64,000 nucleotides of DNA from DASRDU01 sp035560235. Its GTDB lineage: Bacteria > Acidobacteriota > Blastocatellia > RBC074. Below are positions 44,368 to 53,351 of the stretch, in pieces. The number at the start of each line of letters is the position of its first letter. Positions within the stretch are counted from its first letter, which is position 1. Under the pieces are notes generated by a model. The model saw nothing but the letters and a program-made list of their open reading frames with translations, ran no database searches and had not been told where the DNA came from. The position numbers were made by a program, and so were the translations under genes. The stretch spans positions 1 to 64,000 of the forward strand of contig DATMAG010000009.1 in NCBI GenBank assembly GCA_035560235.1. The letters are read 5' to 3'.

Positions 44368-46449
44368 ATGCAGGGATCACTTCACAACAGGCTGTGGCAG
44401 ACAGGGCTGATGCTGACGCTGCTGCTGTCGGTCTCGGCCCTGATCTATTCGCAGCGGCTCAATGTCGTGGCGTGGTCGGGTAAACTCGACAAGGCGCAGG
44501 TCAGACCCGGCGAAAAGGCAAAGCTGGTGCTGACGGCAAAGATTGATCCGGGCTGGCATCTGTATTCACTGACTCAGCCGCCGCCGCCGCGCGCGACAAA
44601 GATTGCCCTCGCTGATGGCGCGCCCTTCGTGATGGATGGCAACGCGCAGCAGTCAAAGCCGGTCAAAGCCTATGACCCGAACTTTCAGATTGAGACTGAA
44701 ACGTTTGAAAACACCGCAACCTTTACCGTGCCGGTCAAGGCTGCGGCTGATGTGACTCCGGGGCCGCAGAAGCTGATTGCCAAAGTGACCTTTCAGGCCT
44801 GCGACGAGCATCAGTGCCTGCCGCCGCGAACCAGGGAAGTCGAGACTGAGGTGATGATTGTTGCGGCAGGTGCTGCCGTTGCGCCAGCGCAGACTGCGAC
44901 TCCGAAAGCGGCTGCGTCCGTGAGCGTCAGTCCGGCTGCGACCGCTGCGCCGTCTGTGTCACCATCGGTTACGCCGACGGCAACTCCGGCGTCATCATCC
45001 TCTGTCAGCAGCACCGATTCATCAGGCGCTGCGCCGACATTGCCGGGCAGTGACACGCTCTCAGCGGCCAATGCTTCAGCGGAAAGGCTGAAGCAGAAGG
45101 GGCTGCTCGGTTATCTGTGGTTTGCGCTCGGGTTCGGGTTTCTGGCGCTGCTCACACCGTGCGTTTTTCCGATGATTCCGATCACGGTTTCATTTTTCAC
45201 CAAGAAGGAGAATCAGACACGCGGGCAGGCCGTCGGGCAGGCGCTGATCTACTGTTTCGGCATCATCTTCACCTTTACTGGCCTGGGCATCCTGCTGACC
45301 CTGGTTGCCGGGCCGACGGCGATCAACCGGCTCGCGGCGAATGCGTGGATGAATATCTTCCTGACGCTGCTGTTTGTCATCTTCGCGCTGAATCTGTTCG
45401 GGATGTTTGAAATCAGAGTTCCATCAGGTCTGCTCTCGAAGCTCGATTCTTCGGTGCAGGGCGGGAGCGGAGTGGCGGCGACGCTGCTGATGGGCCTGAC
45501 CTTTACGCTGACTTCATTCACCTGCACAGCGGCATTTGTCGGGACGGTGCTCGTTGCGGCGACACAGGGCGAACGAACGTGGGCGGCGCTCGGAATGCTG
45601 GCATTTTCGACCGCGTTTGCGCTGCCGTTCTTTCTGCTCGCGCTCTTTCCGAGCTGGCTCAAATCGCTGCCGAAATCGGGCGGGTGGCTCAACAGCGTGA
45701 AGGTCGTGATGGGTTTTCTCGAACTCGCGGCGGCTTTCAAGTTCATCAGCAACGTGGATCTGGTCTGGGGCTGGAACACTGTTTCACGATCGCTCGTCCT
45801 GGCGGCGTGGATTGCGATTGCGATAGTCACGGCGATCTACCTGCTCGGCAAATTCCAGTTGCCTTACGATTCGCCGGTCGAACGCCTGGGCGTGATGCGA
45901 ATGCTCGTGAGTGTGCTGTTTCTCGGCGTGGCGTTCTACCTGCTGACCGGGCTGCTGGGCGCAAGGCTCGGCGAACTCGATTCGTTCCTGCCTCCGGCGC
46001 GTCCTGGTGAACTCGCCGGACTGGGTGGCGGAACAGTGGCGCAGTCAGGCGGATTGAAGTGGACAGAAAGTTACGATGAAGCGCTTGCGCAGGCGAAGGC
46101 ACAGAACAAACCCGCTTTTTTGAATTTCACCGGCGTGACCTGCACCAACTGCCGCTGGATGGAGACGAATATGTTTCCGCAGCCGGAAGTGAGAAAGGAA
46201 CTGGAACGCTTCGTCCTGGCTGAGCTTTTTACTGATCGCGACACGCCTGAGCATGCCGCAGGCGACGAGCGCAATCAGCAGTTGCAGGAGAAACAGTTCG
46301 GCACAGTTGCCCTGCCGCTCTATGTCATCGTCGGCCCGGACGGCAGGGAGATCACCAAATTTCCAGGCCTCACGCGCGACCCGAAGGAGTTCATCCGCTT
46401 TTTGCAGGCAGGCGCGGGACAATTCGCGCAGGTGGCGCAGAAGCAGTAG
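44368..46449 (+). CDS. dsbD: Thiol:disulfide interchange protein DsbD
   Basis: 693 residues from the ATG at 44368 (AAGGAAATC upstream). After a signal peptide, the N-terminal domain carries C145 and C150 (QACDEHQCLPP). An Ala/Ser/Thr/Pro-rich linker of about 70 residues leads to eight membrane segments with the redox cysteines in LLTPCVFPMIPITVSFF and TSFTCTAAFVG. The C-terminal thioredoxin domain has C592-T-N-C595 (GVTCTNCRW). DsbD moves electrons from cytoplasmic thioredoxin to periplasmic thiol proteins. The low-complexity linker is longer than usual. Confidence 0.93.
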   Translation: MQGSLHNRLWQTGLMLTLLLSVSALIYSQRLNVVAWSGKLDKAQVRPGEKAKLVLTAKIDPGWHLYSLTQPPPPRATKIALADGAPFVMDGNAQQSKPVKAYDPNFQIETETFENTATFTVPVKAAADVTPGPQKLIAKVTFQACDEHQCLPPRTREVETEVMIVAAGAAVAPAQTATPKAAASVSVSPAATAAPSVSPSVTPTATPASSSSVSSTDSSGAAPTLPGSDTLSAANASAERLKQKGLLGYLWFALGFGFLALLTPCVFPMIPITVSFFTKKENQTRGQAVGQALIYCFGIIFTFTGLGILLTLVAGPTAINRLAANAWMNIFLTLLFVIFALNLFGMFEIRVPSGLLSKLDSSVQGGSGVAATLLMGLTFTLTSFTCTAAFVGTVLVAATQGERTWAALGMLAFSTAFALPFFLLALFPSWLKSLPKSGGWLNSVKVVMGFLELAAAFKFISNVDLVWGWNTVSRSLVLAAWIAIAIVTAIYLLGKFQLPYDSPVERLGVMRMLVSVLFLGVAFYLLTGLLGARLGELDSFLPPARPGELAGLGGGTVAQSGGLKWTESYDEALAQAKAQNKPAFLNFTGVTCTNCRWMETNMFPQPEVRKELERFVLAELFTDRDTPEHAAGDERNQQLQEKQFGTVALPLYVIVGPDGREITKFPGLTRDPKEFIRFLQAGAGQFAQVAQKQ

Positions 46450-46484
46450 CCGCAGTTTCCCCGTTTGATTGAAGGAGTCTGTGT

Positions 46485-47156
46485 ATGTCAGCAGTGGCGA
46501 CAAGTTATCTCGAACTGGTCGAAAAGCTTCCGCCGAACAGCGTGCTGATCCTGAACAATGTTCCGTGGGATGATTATGAAAACCTGCTGGAAGAACGCGA
46601 GGGGCAGCGACGTGTGCGGATCACCTATGACAGGGGAAAACTGGAAATCATGACGCTCTCGGCTGAACACGAAGGCTTCAAGTCACTTTTGGCACATCTG
46701 GTTGCAATTCTGGCTGAAGAGATGAATCAGGTACTGATCGGGCGCGGCTCAGTCACGCTCAGACGTGAACTGACAGACAGCGGCGTCGAACCAGATGACT
46801 GCTATTACATTCGACACGCCGCAGAGATTCGGGGAAAAAAGCGCATTGATCTTAAGAATGACCCGCCACCTGATCTGGTCATAGAGGTTGATGTGGCAAG
46901 TCCTTCGCTCAACAAGCTGCCACTCTATGCCGCACTGGGCGTGCCGGAAGTCTGGCGGTTGAAGGGTGATGATCTGAAATTCTATCGTCTGGTGGAGGGT
47001 GAATATCTTGAACTGGCAGCCAGCGATCTGTTTCCATTCCTGCCTCCATCCGTTCTGATGGATTATCTGCGGCTCGGTGACAGTGAAGACATTATTGTCA
47101 TGAATCGAGCCTTCCGCGAATGGGTCAGGCAGCATCGCCCTGCCGGACAGGCCTGA
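46485..47156 (+). CDS. Uma2-family (DUF820) putative endonuclease
   Basis: 223 residues. The PD-(D/E)XK-like core of the family is visible: GVEPDDCYYI (D104), PPDLVIEVDVASPS (D130, E134) and K144, then YAALGVPEVWRLKGDDLKFY. Uma2 proteins are very abundant in Cyanobacteria and also in Blastocatellia; their cellular role is not established. A good ribosome-binding site (AAGGAG) precedes the ATG. It is 35 nt after dsbD in the same direction, but a functional link is not evident. Confidence 0.85.
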   Translation: MSAVATSYLELVEKLPPNSVLILNNVPWDDYENLLEEREGQRRVRITYDRGKLEIMTLSAEHEGFKSLLAHLVAILAEEMNQVLIGRGSVTLRRELTDSGVEPDDCYYIRHAAEIRGKKRIDLKNDPPPDLVIEVDVASPSLNKLPLYAALGVPEVWRLKGDDLKFYRLVEGEYLELAASDLFPFLPPSVLMDYLRLGDSEDIIVMNRAFREWVRQHRPAGQA

Positions 47157-47161
47157 GAGGT

Positions 47162-48223
47162 TCAGCCCACGATCAGCCGGTTCTTGCCCTGCTTCTTGGC
47201 CTGATAGAGCGCGGTGTCGGCGCGGGAGATCAGAGTTTCGACGCTGTCGTCTGATCTGAACTGCGTGAGGCCGCAACTGAGCGTGAAGGTAATCTCCTTC
47301 GTCAGCCCGAGCGAGGGAAAGCTGAACGGGGTCCGGGACAGGTTTTCCAGCAGGTAGTTGAAACGCGGCATTGAAAGCGCTGCCCGCGAGCCGATGTGAA
47401 GGACGACGAACTCCTCGCCGCCGTAACGCGCCACGAAATCGTTGCTGCGCGTCGCCTCTTTCAGCGCTCTGGCCGTGGCGATGATGACCTGGTCGCCGAC
47501 CTGGTGGCCGTACTGGTCGTTGATCAGCTTGAAATTGTCAATGTCGAACATCGCGAGCACGAAGGGCTGTGAACGCGAGACGAGTTCTCTGAGTTTCAGA
47601 TCCAGCGTGGCGCGATTGTAAATGCCTGTCAGCCCGTCAGTCGCCGCCTGCTGTTCGACCACCTGCAATCTGGATTGCAGGGCGCTGATTCGCCGGTCGA
47701 ACTCCGCAGCCTGCGCCTGATCCAGACGCTGCTTTTCCTGAATCGTGCTTTGCAGATTGGTGACCTCCTCGCGGAGCCGCAGCTTCAGGTCACGGATGTC
47801 GCTCAGGTCGCAGTAGCTGTTGAGCCGCGCATTGCTTTGCGCCAGCGTGGCGTTGAAATTCTGATTGTCACGATTGATCGTCTGCACCGCCGTCATCAGG
47901 ATTTCGATCAGATCGCGGAATTCCTGATCGCGTTCGTGCAGGTGGCGTCGCCAGTACTCAAAAAAATCCTCGCTCGCCCGCATGCAGGTGTTGCGTAAAT
48001 TGTTGAGCCGCGCCGGATCGTTCTCGCTCGTCACATCGGCACCGAACCGGCCCAGCCGGTTGCAGAACTCCTGACTGTCCCGCGGTTCAGTCTGAGTGGC
48101 GATAAAGCTGACCAGTTTGAGCAGATCGGTGACAAAATCCGTCAGCACCCGGCTGCGTGCAGCCTGATCCGGCCCGGCGGGTTTGACAGCTGCAGGATTG
48201 AAATTTGGATTGACGATCTTCAC
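47162..48223 (-). CDS. Diguanylate cyclase (GGDEF domain)
   Basis: 353 residues from the GTG at 48223 (an upstream GTG at 48256 is possible; neither has a clear ribosome-binding site). An N-terminal helical sensor-like region and a coiled coil (about 155-190) precede the GGDEF domain. Its active site is YGGEEFV near residue 265, with an allosteric I-site RxxD (RSND) five residues before it. DGLTGIYNRATLD and FDIDNFKLINDQYGH are typical. It should make cyclic di-GMP from GTP and be product-inhibited. No receiver or membrane segment is visible, so it appears cytoplasmic. Confidence 0.92.
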   Translation of the reverse strand: MKIVNPNFNPAAVKPAGPDQAARSRVLTDFVTDLLKLVSFIATQTEPRDSQEFCNRLGRFGADVTSENDPARLNNLRNTCMRASEDFFEYWRRHLHERDQEFRDLIEILMTAVQTINRDNQNFNATLAQSNARLNSYCDLSDIRDLKLRLREEVTNLQSTIQEKQRLDQAQAAEFDRRISALQSRLQVVEQQAATDGLTGIYNRATLDLKLRELVSRSQPFVLAMFDIDNFKLINDQYGHQVGDQVIIATARALKEATRSNDFVARYGGEEFVVLHIGSRAALSMPRFNYLLENLSRTPFSFPSLGLTKEITFTLSCGLTQFRSDDSVETLISRADTALYQAKKQGKNRLIVG

Positions 48224-48329
48224 GCTGTTAGTCCAGCAACCAGGGCGACCTGTCACGCTTATCGGCTGGCAGGACGCTGACTTTAAGATATTTTTTCAGT
48301 GAACTTCGTGTCCGGAGTCTGAAAGCAGA

Positions 48330-50546
48330 ATGAAACAGAAAATCTGTGTGCTGGCGGCCCTTTCCGGTCTGGCGATTCTCTTCAACCTGTCAGTCGCCAC
48401 TGCGGTGACAAACTGGCGCTCACCGGCGGCGAGCCGGACTCCTGGAAGCAAAGCCTCGGCCTGGCTGCTCGCTCACACAGCTCAGGGCGAAGAGGCTGAA
48501 TTCCTGGTGATTCTGGCCGATCAGGCTGACCTGAGCGCCGCCGCTGCGCTGGAATCAAAGACGGAAAAAGCCGCTTTCGTTCGCAACGCGCTGTGGCAGA
48601 ACGCCGAGCGTTCACAGGCCTCGCTGCGGCAGTGGCTGGCAGGTCGCGGCATCGAACATCGCGCCTTTTACATCGTCAATGCGATTCTGGTGAAGGGCAA
48701 TCGCGCTTTGCTTGAAGAACTCGCCGCCCGCCCCGACGTGCTGCGCATCGAAGCCAATCCGCACATCAGAAACGACCTGCCGAAACCGCAGATGATGACT
48801 GCGCAGGCACCGGAAGGCGTAACCTCAATTGAAACCGGCATCAGTTTCACGCGCGCTCCCGAAGTCTGGGCGCTCGGGTTTACCGGCCAGGGCATAGTCA
48901 TTGCCAGCGCCGACACAGGCGTTGAATGGGATCATCCCGCTCTTAAAGCCCACTACCGCGGCTGGAACGGCAGCGCCGCGAATCACAATTACAACTGGCA
49001 CGACAGCATTCACACGGGCGGCGGCGTCTGCGGCCCTGATTCGCTGACGCCGTGCGATGACAGCAATCACGGCACACACACCACCGGCACTGCCGTCGGC
49101 GATGACGGGCAGGGCAATCAGATCGGGATGGCTCCGGGGGCAAAATTCATCGCCTGTCGCAATATGGATCGGGGCGATGGCACCCCGGCGCGTTACCTTG
49201 AATGCATGGAATTCTTTCTCGCGCCCTATCCGGTCGGCGGCACTCCGGCGCAGGGCGATTCATCGAAAGCGCCCGATGTCAGCATCAATTCGTGGGGGTG
49301 CCCGCGCAGCGAGGGCTGCGAGCCGCTGACTTTGCAGGCCGCGATTGAAGCGCAGCGCGCCGCCGGAATAATGACTGTCGTGGCCGCAGGCAATGCCGGA
49401 CCGAACTGCGCGACTGTGGGCGATCCGCCGTCGTTTTATGATGCCTCGTATTCGGTCGGCGCGCTCGATCCGGCGACCGGCAACATTGCGAGTTTCAGCA
49501 GTCGCGGCCCGGCTGCGGCAGACGGCAGCAATCGCGTCAAACCTGACATCACCGCGCCGGGCGTGCGAACGCGCTCGTCGGTGCGCGGCGCGACGTATGC
49601 GAACTTTCAGGGAACTTCGATGGCGACGCCGCACGTGGCCGGAGCGGTCGCGCTGCTCTGGTCAGCAGTTCCCGCGCTGCGCCGTCAGATCGGACTGACC
49701 GAAAACATCCTGAACGAATCAGCCGTGAAGGTGGCTTCAACGCTCTGCGATGCGACTGGCGCGCCGCCGAATAACGTTTACGGCTTCGGTCGGCTGGACA
49801 TCAAAGCCGCCGTTGACCTGGCGCGTTCAAGAACGATTGCGAATGTTTCGGCGGCGAGTTACAGCAATTCAGAACTCGCCAGCGAATCAATCGTCGCCGC
49901 GTTCGGTTCAGGCCTGGCGACTTCAACTGAGAGCGCAACCGGGCAGCCGCTGCCGGTCGCGCTCGGCGGCACTGTAGTCAAAGTGCGCGACAGCGCGGGC
50001 GCAGAGCAGACCGCGCCGCTCTTTTTCGTTTCGCCAACCCAGGTCAATTTCGAACTGCCGCCAGCCCTGGCCGCAGGCCCGGCGCTCGTGACAATCACCA
50101 GTCAGAACGGCACTGTGAATTTCGGTTCAACTCTGATCTCTTCAGTCGCACCGGGCCTCTTTTCAGCCAGTGCGAGCGGCAGCGGACTTGCGGCAGCTCT
50201 GGTTCAGCGAGTTCATAACAGTGTGGCGCAGCCCTTCGAGCCGGTCGCGGAGTTCGTCGGCACGCAGTACGTCGCCCGCCCGATTGACCTCGGCCCCGCA
50301 GACGATCAGGTCTTCCTGATCCTCTTTGGCACAGGCCTTCGCTTCAATAACGGACTGTCATCAGTGACGGCAAAAATCGGCGGGCTTGACGCGCAGGTGA
50401 CCTTTGCCGGAGCGCAGGGCGGTTTCACCGGTCTCGATCAGGTCAACATCCTGCTGCCGCGCGCGCTGGCCGGACGCGGCGATGTTGACGTGGCTCTGAC
50501 GGTGAATGGAAAGGCGGCGAACACAGTCAGCGTGAATATCAAATAA
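48330..50546 (+). CDS. Secreted subtilisin-like (S8) protease with TIGR03437 C-terminal domain
   Basis: 738 residues. A signal peptide (1-25) and an inhibitor-like propeptide (about 50-150) precede the S8 domain. The catalytic triad is D195 (ADTGVEWDHP), H247 (NHGTHTTGT) and S430 (GTSMATPH), with N355 for the oxyanion hole. The last ~230 residues (starting VSAASYSNSELASESIVAAF, with LPVALGGTVVKVRD and FTGLDQVNILLPRALAGRG) are the Solibacter-type C-terminal domain TIGR03437, abundant in secreted acidobacterial proteins. Its function is unknown; a role in export or surface attachment is inferred. Divergent from the diguanylate cyclase. Confidence 0.93.
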   Translation: MKQKICVLAALSGLAILFNLSVATAVTNWRSPAASRTPGSKASAWLLAHTAQGEEAEFLVILADQADLSAAAALESKTEKAAFVRNALWQNAERSQASLRQWLAGRGIEHRAFYIVNAILVKGNRALLEELAARPDVLRIEANPHIRNDLPKPQMMTAQAPEGVTSIETGISFTRAPEVWALGFTGQGIVIASADTGVEWDHPALKAHYRGWNGSAANHNYNWHDSIHTGGGVCGPDSLTPCDDSNHGTHTTGTAVGDDGQGNQIGMAPGAKFIACRNMDRGDGTPARYLECMEFFLAPYPVGGTPAQGDSSKAPDVSINSWGCPRSEGCEPLTLQAAIEAQRAAGIMTVVAAGNAGPNCATVGDPPSFYDASYSVGALDPATGNIASFSSRGPAAADGSNRVKPDITAPGVRTRSSVRGATYANFQGTSMATPHVAGAVALLWSAVPALRRQIGLTENILNESAVKVASTLCDATGAPPNNVYGFGRLDIKAAVDLARSRTIANVSAASYSNSELASESIVAAFGSGLATSTESATGQPLPVALGGTVVKVRDSAGAEQTAPLFFVSPTQVNFELPPALAAGPALVTITSQNGTVNFGSTLISSVAPGLFSASASGSGLAAALVQRVHNSVAQPFEPVAEFVGTQYVARPIDLGPADDQVFLILFGTGLRFNNGLSSVTAKIGGLDAQVTFAGAQGGFTGLDQVNILLPRALAGRGDVDVALTVNGKAANTVSVNIK

Positions 50547-50554
50547 AACATCCA

Positions 50555-50647
50555 GTGAATTTCACCAGAACACAGCAACTCGGCGCACTGCTGTTGCTCG
50601 CACTGCTGCTTGTCATCGCAGGTTACCGCCTGCTGCATACGCTCTGA
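50555..50647 (+). CDS. Candidate 30-residue single-pass membrane peptide
   Basis: GTG at 50555, 8 nt after the protease stop codon, opens a 30-residue peptide starting MNFTRTQQLGAL with a continuous hydrophobic core (LLLLALLLVIAGY) flanked by Thr/Arg and Arg/His. No ribosome-binding site is visible, but coupling to the protease gene is possible. The frame and composition look protein-like; the evidence is weak. Confidence 0.35.
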   Translation: MNFTRTQQLGALLLLALLLVIAGYRLLHTL

Positions 50648-50663
50648 CTTTCAGTCCTGAGGA

Positions 50664-53090
50664 CTATTCGTCGCGCAGGGCGATCATCGGATCAACTCTG
50701 GTCGCTCGCTGCGCTGGCAGCCAGCACGCCAGCAGCGCGACGAGCGCCAGCAGCAGCGAGAGGCTGAAATAAGTCTGCCAGTCAGTAGCTGAGACTCCGA
50801 AAAGCAGGCTGCCCATCGCGCGGCCCAGGCCGTATGCGCCGAGCAGTCCGACGCCCATTCCGGCCATTGTCAGCCGCAGACCGTGGCCGATGACCAGCCT
50901 GAGAATTTCGCGTGAGTCAGCGCCGAGCGCCATTCTGATGCCGATTTCGTGCGTGCGCTGACTGACGGCATAGGACATCACTCCGTAAATCCCTGTCGTT
51001 GCCAGCAGCAGCGCAAAGACCGCCAGCACCGCCAGCACCGCGCCCGAAAATCTGTAATGCATAATTGAGCGGTCGCGCACCTGCGTCATTGTGCGAATGT
51101 CTGAAACCGGCTGATCGCGGTCAAGCGTCTGCACCTCGTGGCGCACAGCCTGCGCCAGGGCGAGTGGTTCCGTCTGCGTGCGCGCCACAATCACCATCGT
51201 CGCCCACGCGTCCTGCGTGTGCGGCACATAGAATTCCGGCGTGACAGGCTGATCCATTTCGTGCTTCACGTCGGCCACCACTCCGACGATCAGGAGCCAG
51301 GGATTTCGTTCAATCGGGCCGCTGTTGCGCAGGTGTTTGCCGAGCGCGCTGCCGCCGGGCCAGAACTTTCGTTCGAGCGCTTCATTGACGATCACTACCG
51401 GCTGCGAATCGGCTGTGTCAGCTTCAGTGAAGACGCGACCTTTGATCAGCCTGATGCCCATCGCTCTGAAATAATCGGGCGTGCAGACCCGGTAGCGTCC
51501 GATGAAATCCTGACCTGGTGGCGGATCGGGTATGCCTTCGACCAGGTAGCTGTTGGATGAGTTGCTCTGGCCGAGCGGAATGTAGTTGACCATTCCGGCG
51601 GCTTCGACTGCGGGCAGCGTTGAAAGCCGCTCCGCCAGTTGTCGGAAAAAGTCGCGGCGCTGCGGCTTATCCCTGTACTTCGCTGCAGGCAGCGTCAGTG
51701 TCATCGTCAGCACGCTGTCGGAATTGAAACCAGGACTCGTGCTGAGCAGGTTCAGAAAGCCCTTCATCTGGAGTCCCGCGCCGATCAGCAGCACCAGCGA
51801 GAGCGCGATTTCAGCCACGACCAGCAGGCTGCGCAAACGGTGACGACCAGAGCCTGCCAGCGCTTTGCCGCCTCCTTCCCTGAGCGTTTCATTCAGATCG
51901 GGTTTCGATGCCTGCCACGCCGGAGCCAGCCCGAAGATGAGGCCGGTCAGCAGCGAGACTGCAAGCGTAAAGATCAGCACGCGCTCGTTGACGCCGAGCT
52001 GATTGAAGCCTGGCATATTCATCTGCGCATCGTCGGGCAGCGCGGCCTTCAATGCTTCGACTCCCCAGAGCGCCACCAGCAGTCCCGCCGCGCCGCCGGT
52101 CAGCCCCAGGATCGCGCTTTCAGTCAGCAGTTGCCGGATGATGCGCCAGCGGCTCGCGCCCATCGCCAGACGAACGGCAATCTCTCTCTGTCGCGCCGTC
52201 GCCCGCGCGAGCAGCAGGTTGGCGACGTTGGCGCACGCAATCAGCAGCACAAATCCGACCGCGCCCATCATTACCAGACTGGCCGCTTTGTACGACCGCA
52301 CGGTGTCGGCCAGAATCGGCGTGACCGACACGCCGCGCCCGGTGTTCGTGTTCGGATACTGCTCTGCGAGCCGCCGCGCAATCTCGTCAAGATCGCTCTG
52401 CGCCTGCGCCACAGTGACGCCGGGTTTCAGGCGCGCCACAGTCAGATAACCGTGCGAGCCGCGATTGCGCGCCAGTTCCGGCGTGATCGCGAGCGGAGCC
52501 ATCACCTCGCCGCCGCGCGGAAAGTTCACATCCTGCGGCATCACTCCGACGATGGTGCGAGAGAGGCCATTGAGCGTAATCGTTTTGCCGACGATCTCCG
52601 GATCGCCGCCGAAACGCCGCTGCCACAGCCCATGACTGAGAATGGCAACGGCATCGCGGCCCGGCTGCTCCTCATCCGCAGTGAAGTTGCGGCCCAGCGC
52701 CGGTTTCACTCCGACCGCGTCAAGCAGATTGGCCGAAACGCGAAAGCCGCGAATGCGTTCGGGCGGTTCAATGCCGGTCAGATTCGCGCTCCACCAGGTA
52801 TAGATCGCCAGATGCTCGAACGACTGATTCTGCGCTTTCCAGTCCAGGTAATTGGCGATGGCGGTTTCATTGCGCTCGACGCCCTGACCCGGAACCCGCT
52901 CCCAGAGCGCTACGATGCGGTCGAGGTCATCAAACGGCAGCGGCCTGAGCAGAATCGCATTGAGCATGCTGAAGACAGCGCTGTTGGCTCCGATGCCGAG
53001 CGCCAGCGCCAGCACGGCAATGACTGTGATGCCGGGTTTTTTCAGCAGCATCCTGAAGCCGAAACGAACGTCAGCGAGCAGCGTTCCCAT
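50664..53090 (-). CDS. ADOP-type ABC transporter permease (MacB_PCD/FtsX)
   Basis: 808 residues. MGTLLADVRFGFRMLLKKPG, then a membrane segment with LALALGIGANSAVFSMLNAI, two periplasmic domains and two FtsX-type membrane blocks (YGVMSYAVSQRTHEIGIRMA in the second), ending RATRVDPMIALRDE. GGAGG lies seven bases upstream of the ATG. It is divergent from the paralogue at 53352 across a 261-nt spacer, so the pair may share control. No ATPase partner or PadR regulator is adjacent. Confidence 0.92.
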   Translation of the reverse strand: MGTLLADVRFGFRMLLKKPGITVIAVLALALGIGANSAVFSMLNAILLRPLPFDDLDRIVALWERVPGQGVERNETAIANYLDWKAQNQSFEHLAIYTWWSANLTGIEPPERIRGFRVSANLLDAVGVKPALGRNFTADEEQPGRDAVAILSHGLWQRRFGGDPEIVGKTITLNGLSRTIVGVMPQDVNFPRGGEVMAPLAITPELARNRGSHGYLTVARLKPGVTVAQAQSDLDEIARRLAEQYPNTNTGRGVSVTPILADTVRSYKAASLVMMGAVGFVLLIACANVANLLLARATARQREIAVRLAMGASRWRIIRQLLTESAILGLTGGAAGLLVALWGVEALKAALPDDAQMNMPGFNQLGVNERVLIFTLAVSLLTGLIFGLAPAWQASKPDLNETLREGGGKALAGSGRHRLRSLLVVAEIALSLVLLIGAGLQMKGFLNLLSTSPGFNSDSVLTMTLTLPAAKYRDKPQRRDFFRQLAERLSTLPAVEAAGMVNYIPLGQSNSSNSYLVEGIPDPPPGQDFIGRYRVCTPDYFRAMGIRLIKGRVFTEADTADSQPVVIVNEALERKFWPGGSALGKHLRNSGPIERNPWLLIVGVVADVKHEMDQPVTPEFYVPHTQDAWATMVIVARTQTEPLALAQAVRHEVQTLDRDQPVSDIRTMTQVRDRSIMHYRFSGAVLAVLAVFALLLATTGIYGVMSYAVSQRTHEIGIRMALGADSREILRLVIGHGLRLTMAGMGVGLLGAYGLGRAMGSLLFGVSATDWQTYFSLSLLLALVALLACWLPAQRATRVDPMIALRDE

Positions 53091-53351
53091 CGCACACCTC
53101 CATTTGAGCAGGCAGAGTACTGGCCTGAAACTGACAAACCGTATGCCATATTGATGTAATCGCTAAAGCCTTTGATCTGACAAAGCCACACTGCGAGAGA
53201 CAACAAAAAGTGTTCGCTTCCGGGATCGTTCCTTCCCATAAACGGATAGTGACTGTTCAGCCTTTCACCCCGGCGCTCAGTTCATTTTGCTGAAACGCTG
53301 AACTTCATCCTGTCACTCACACCGGGAATCTGAATAACCGAAGGAGGAGTT

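Noticed and set aside
51639..53159. 506-residue plus-strand frame
   Set aside because: Lies entirely opposite an ADOP permease; Arg/Gln-rich shadow frame.
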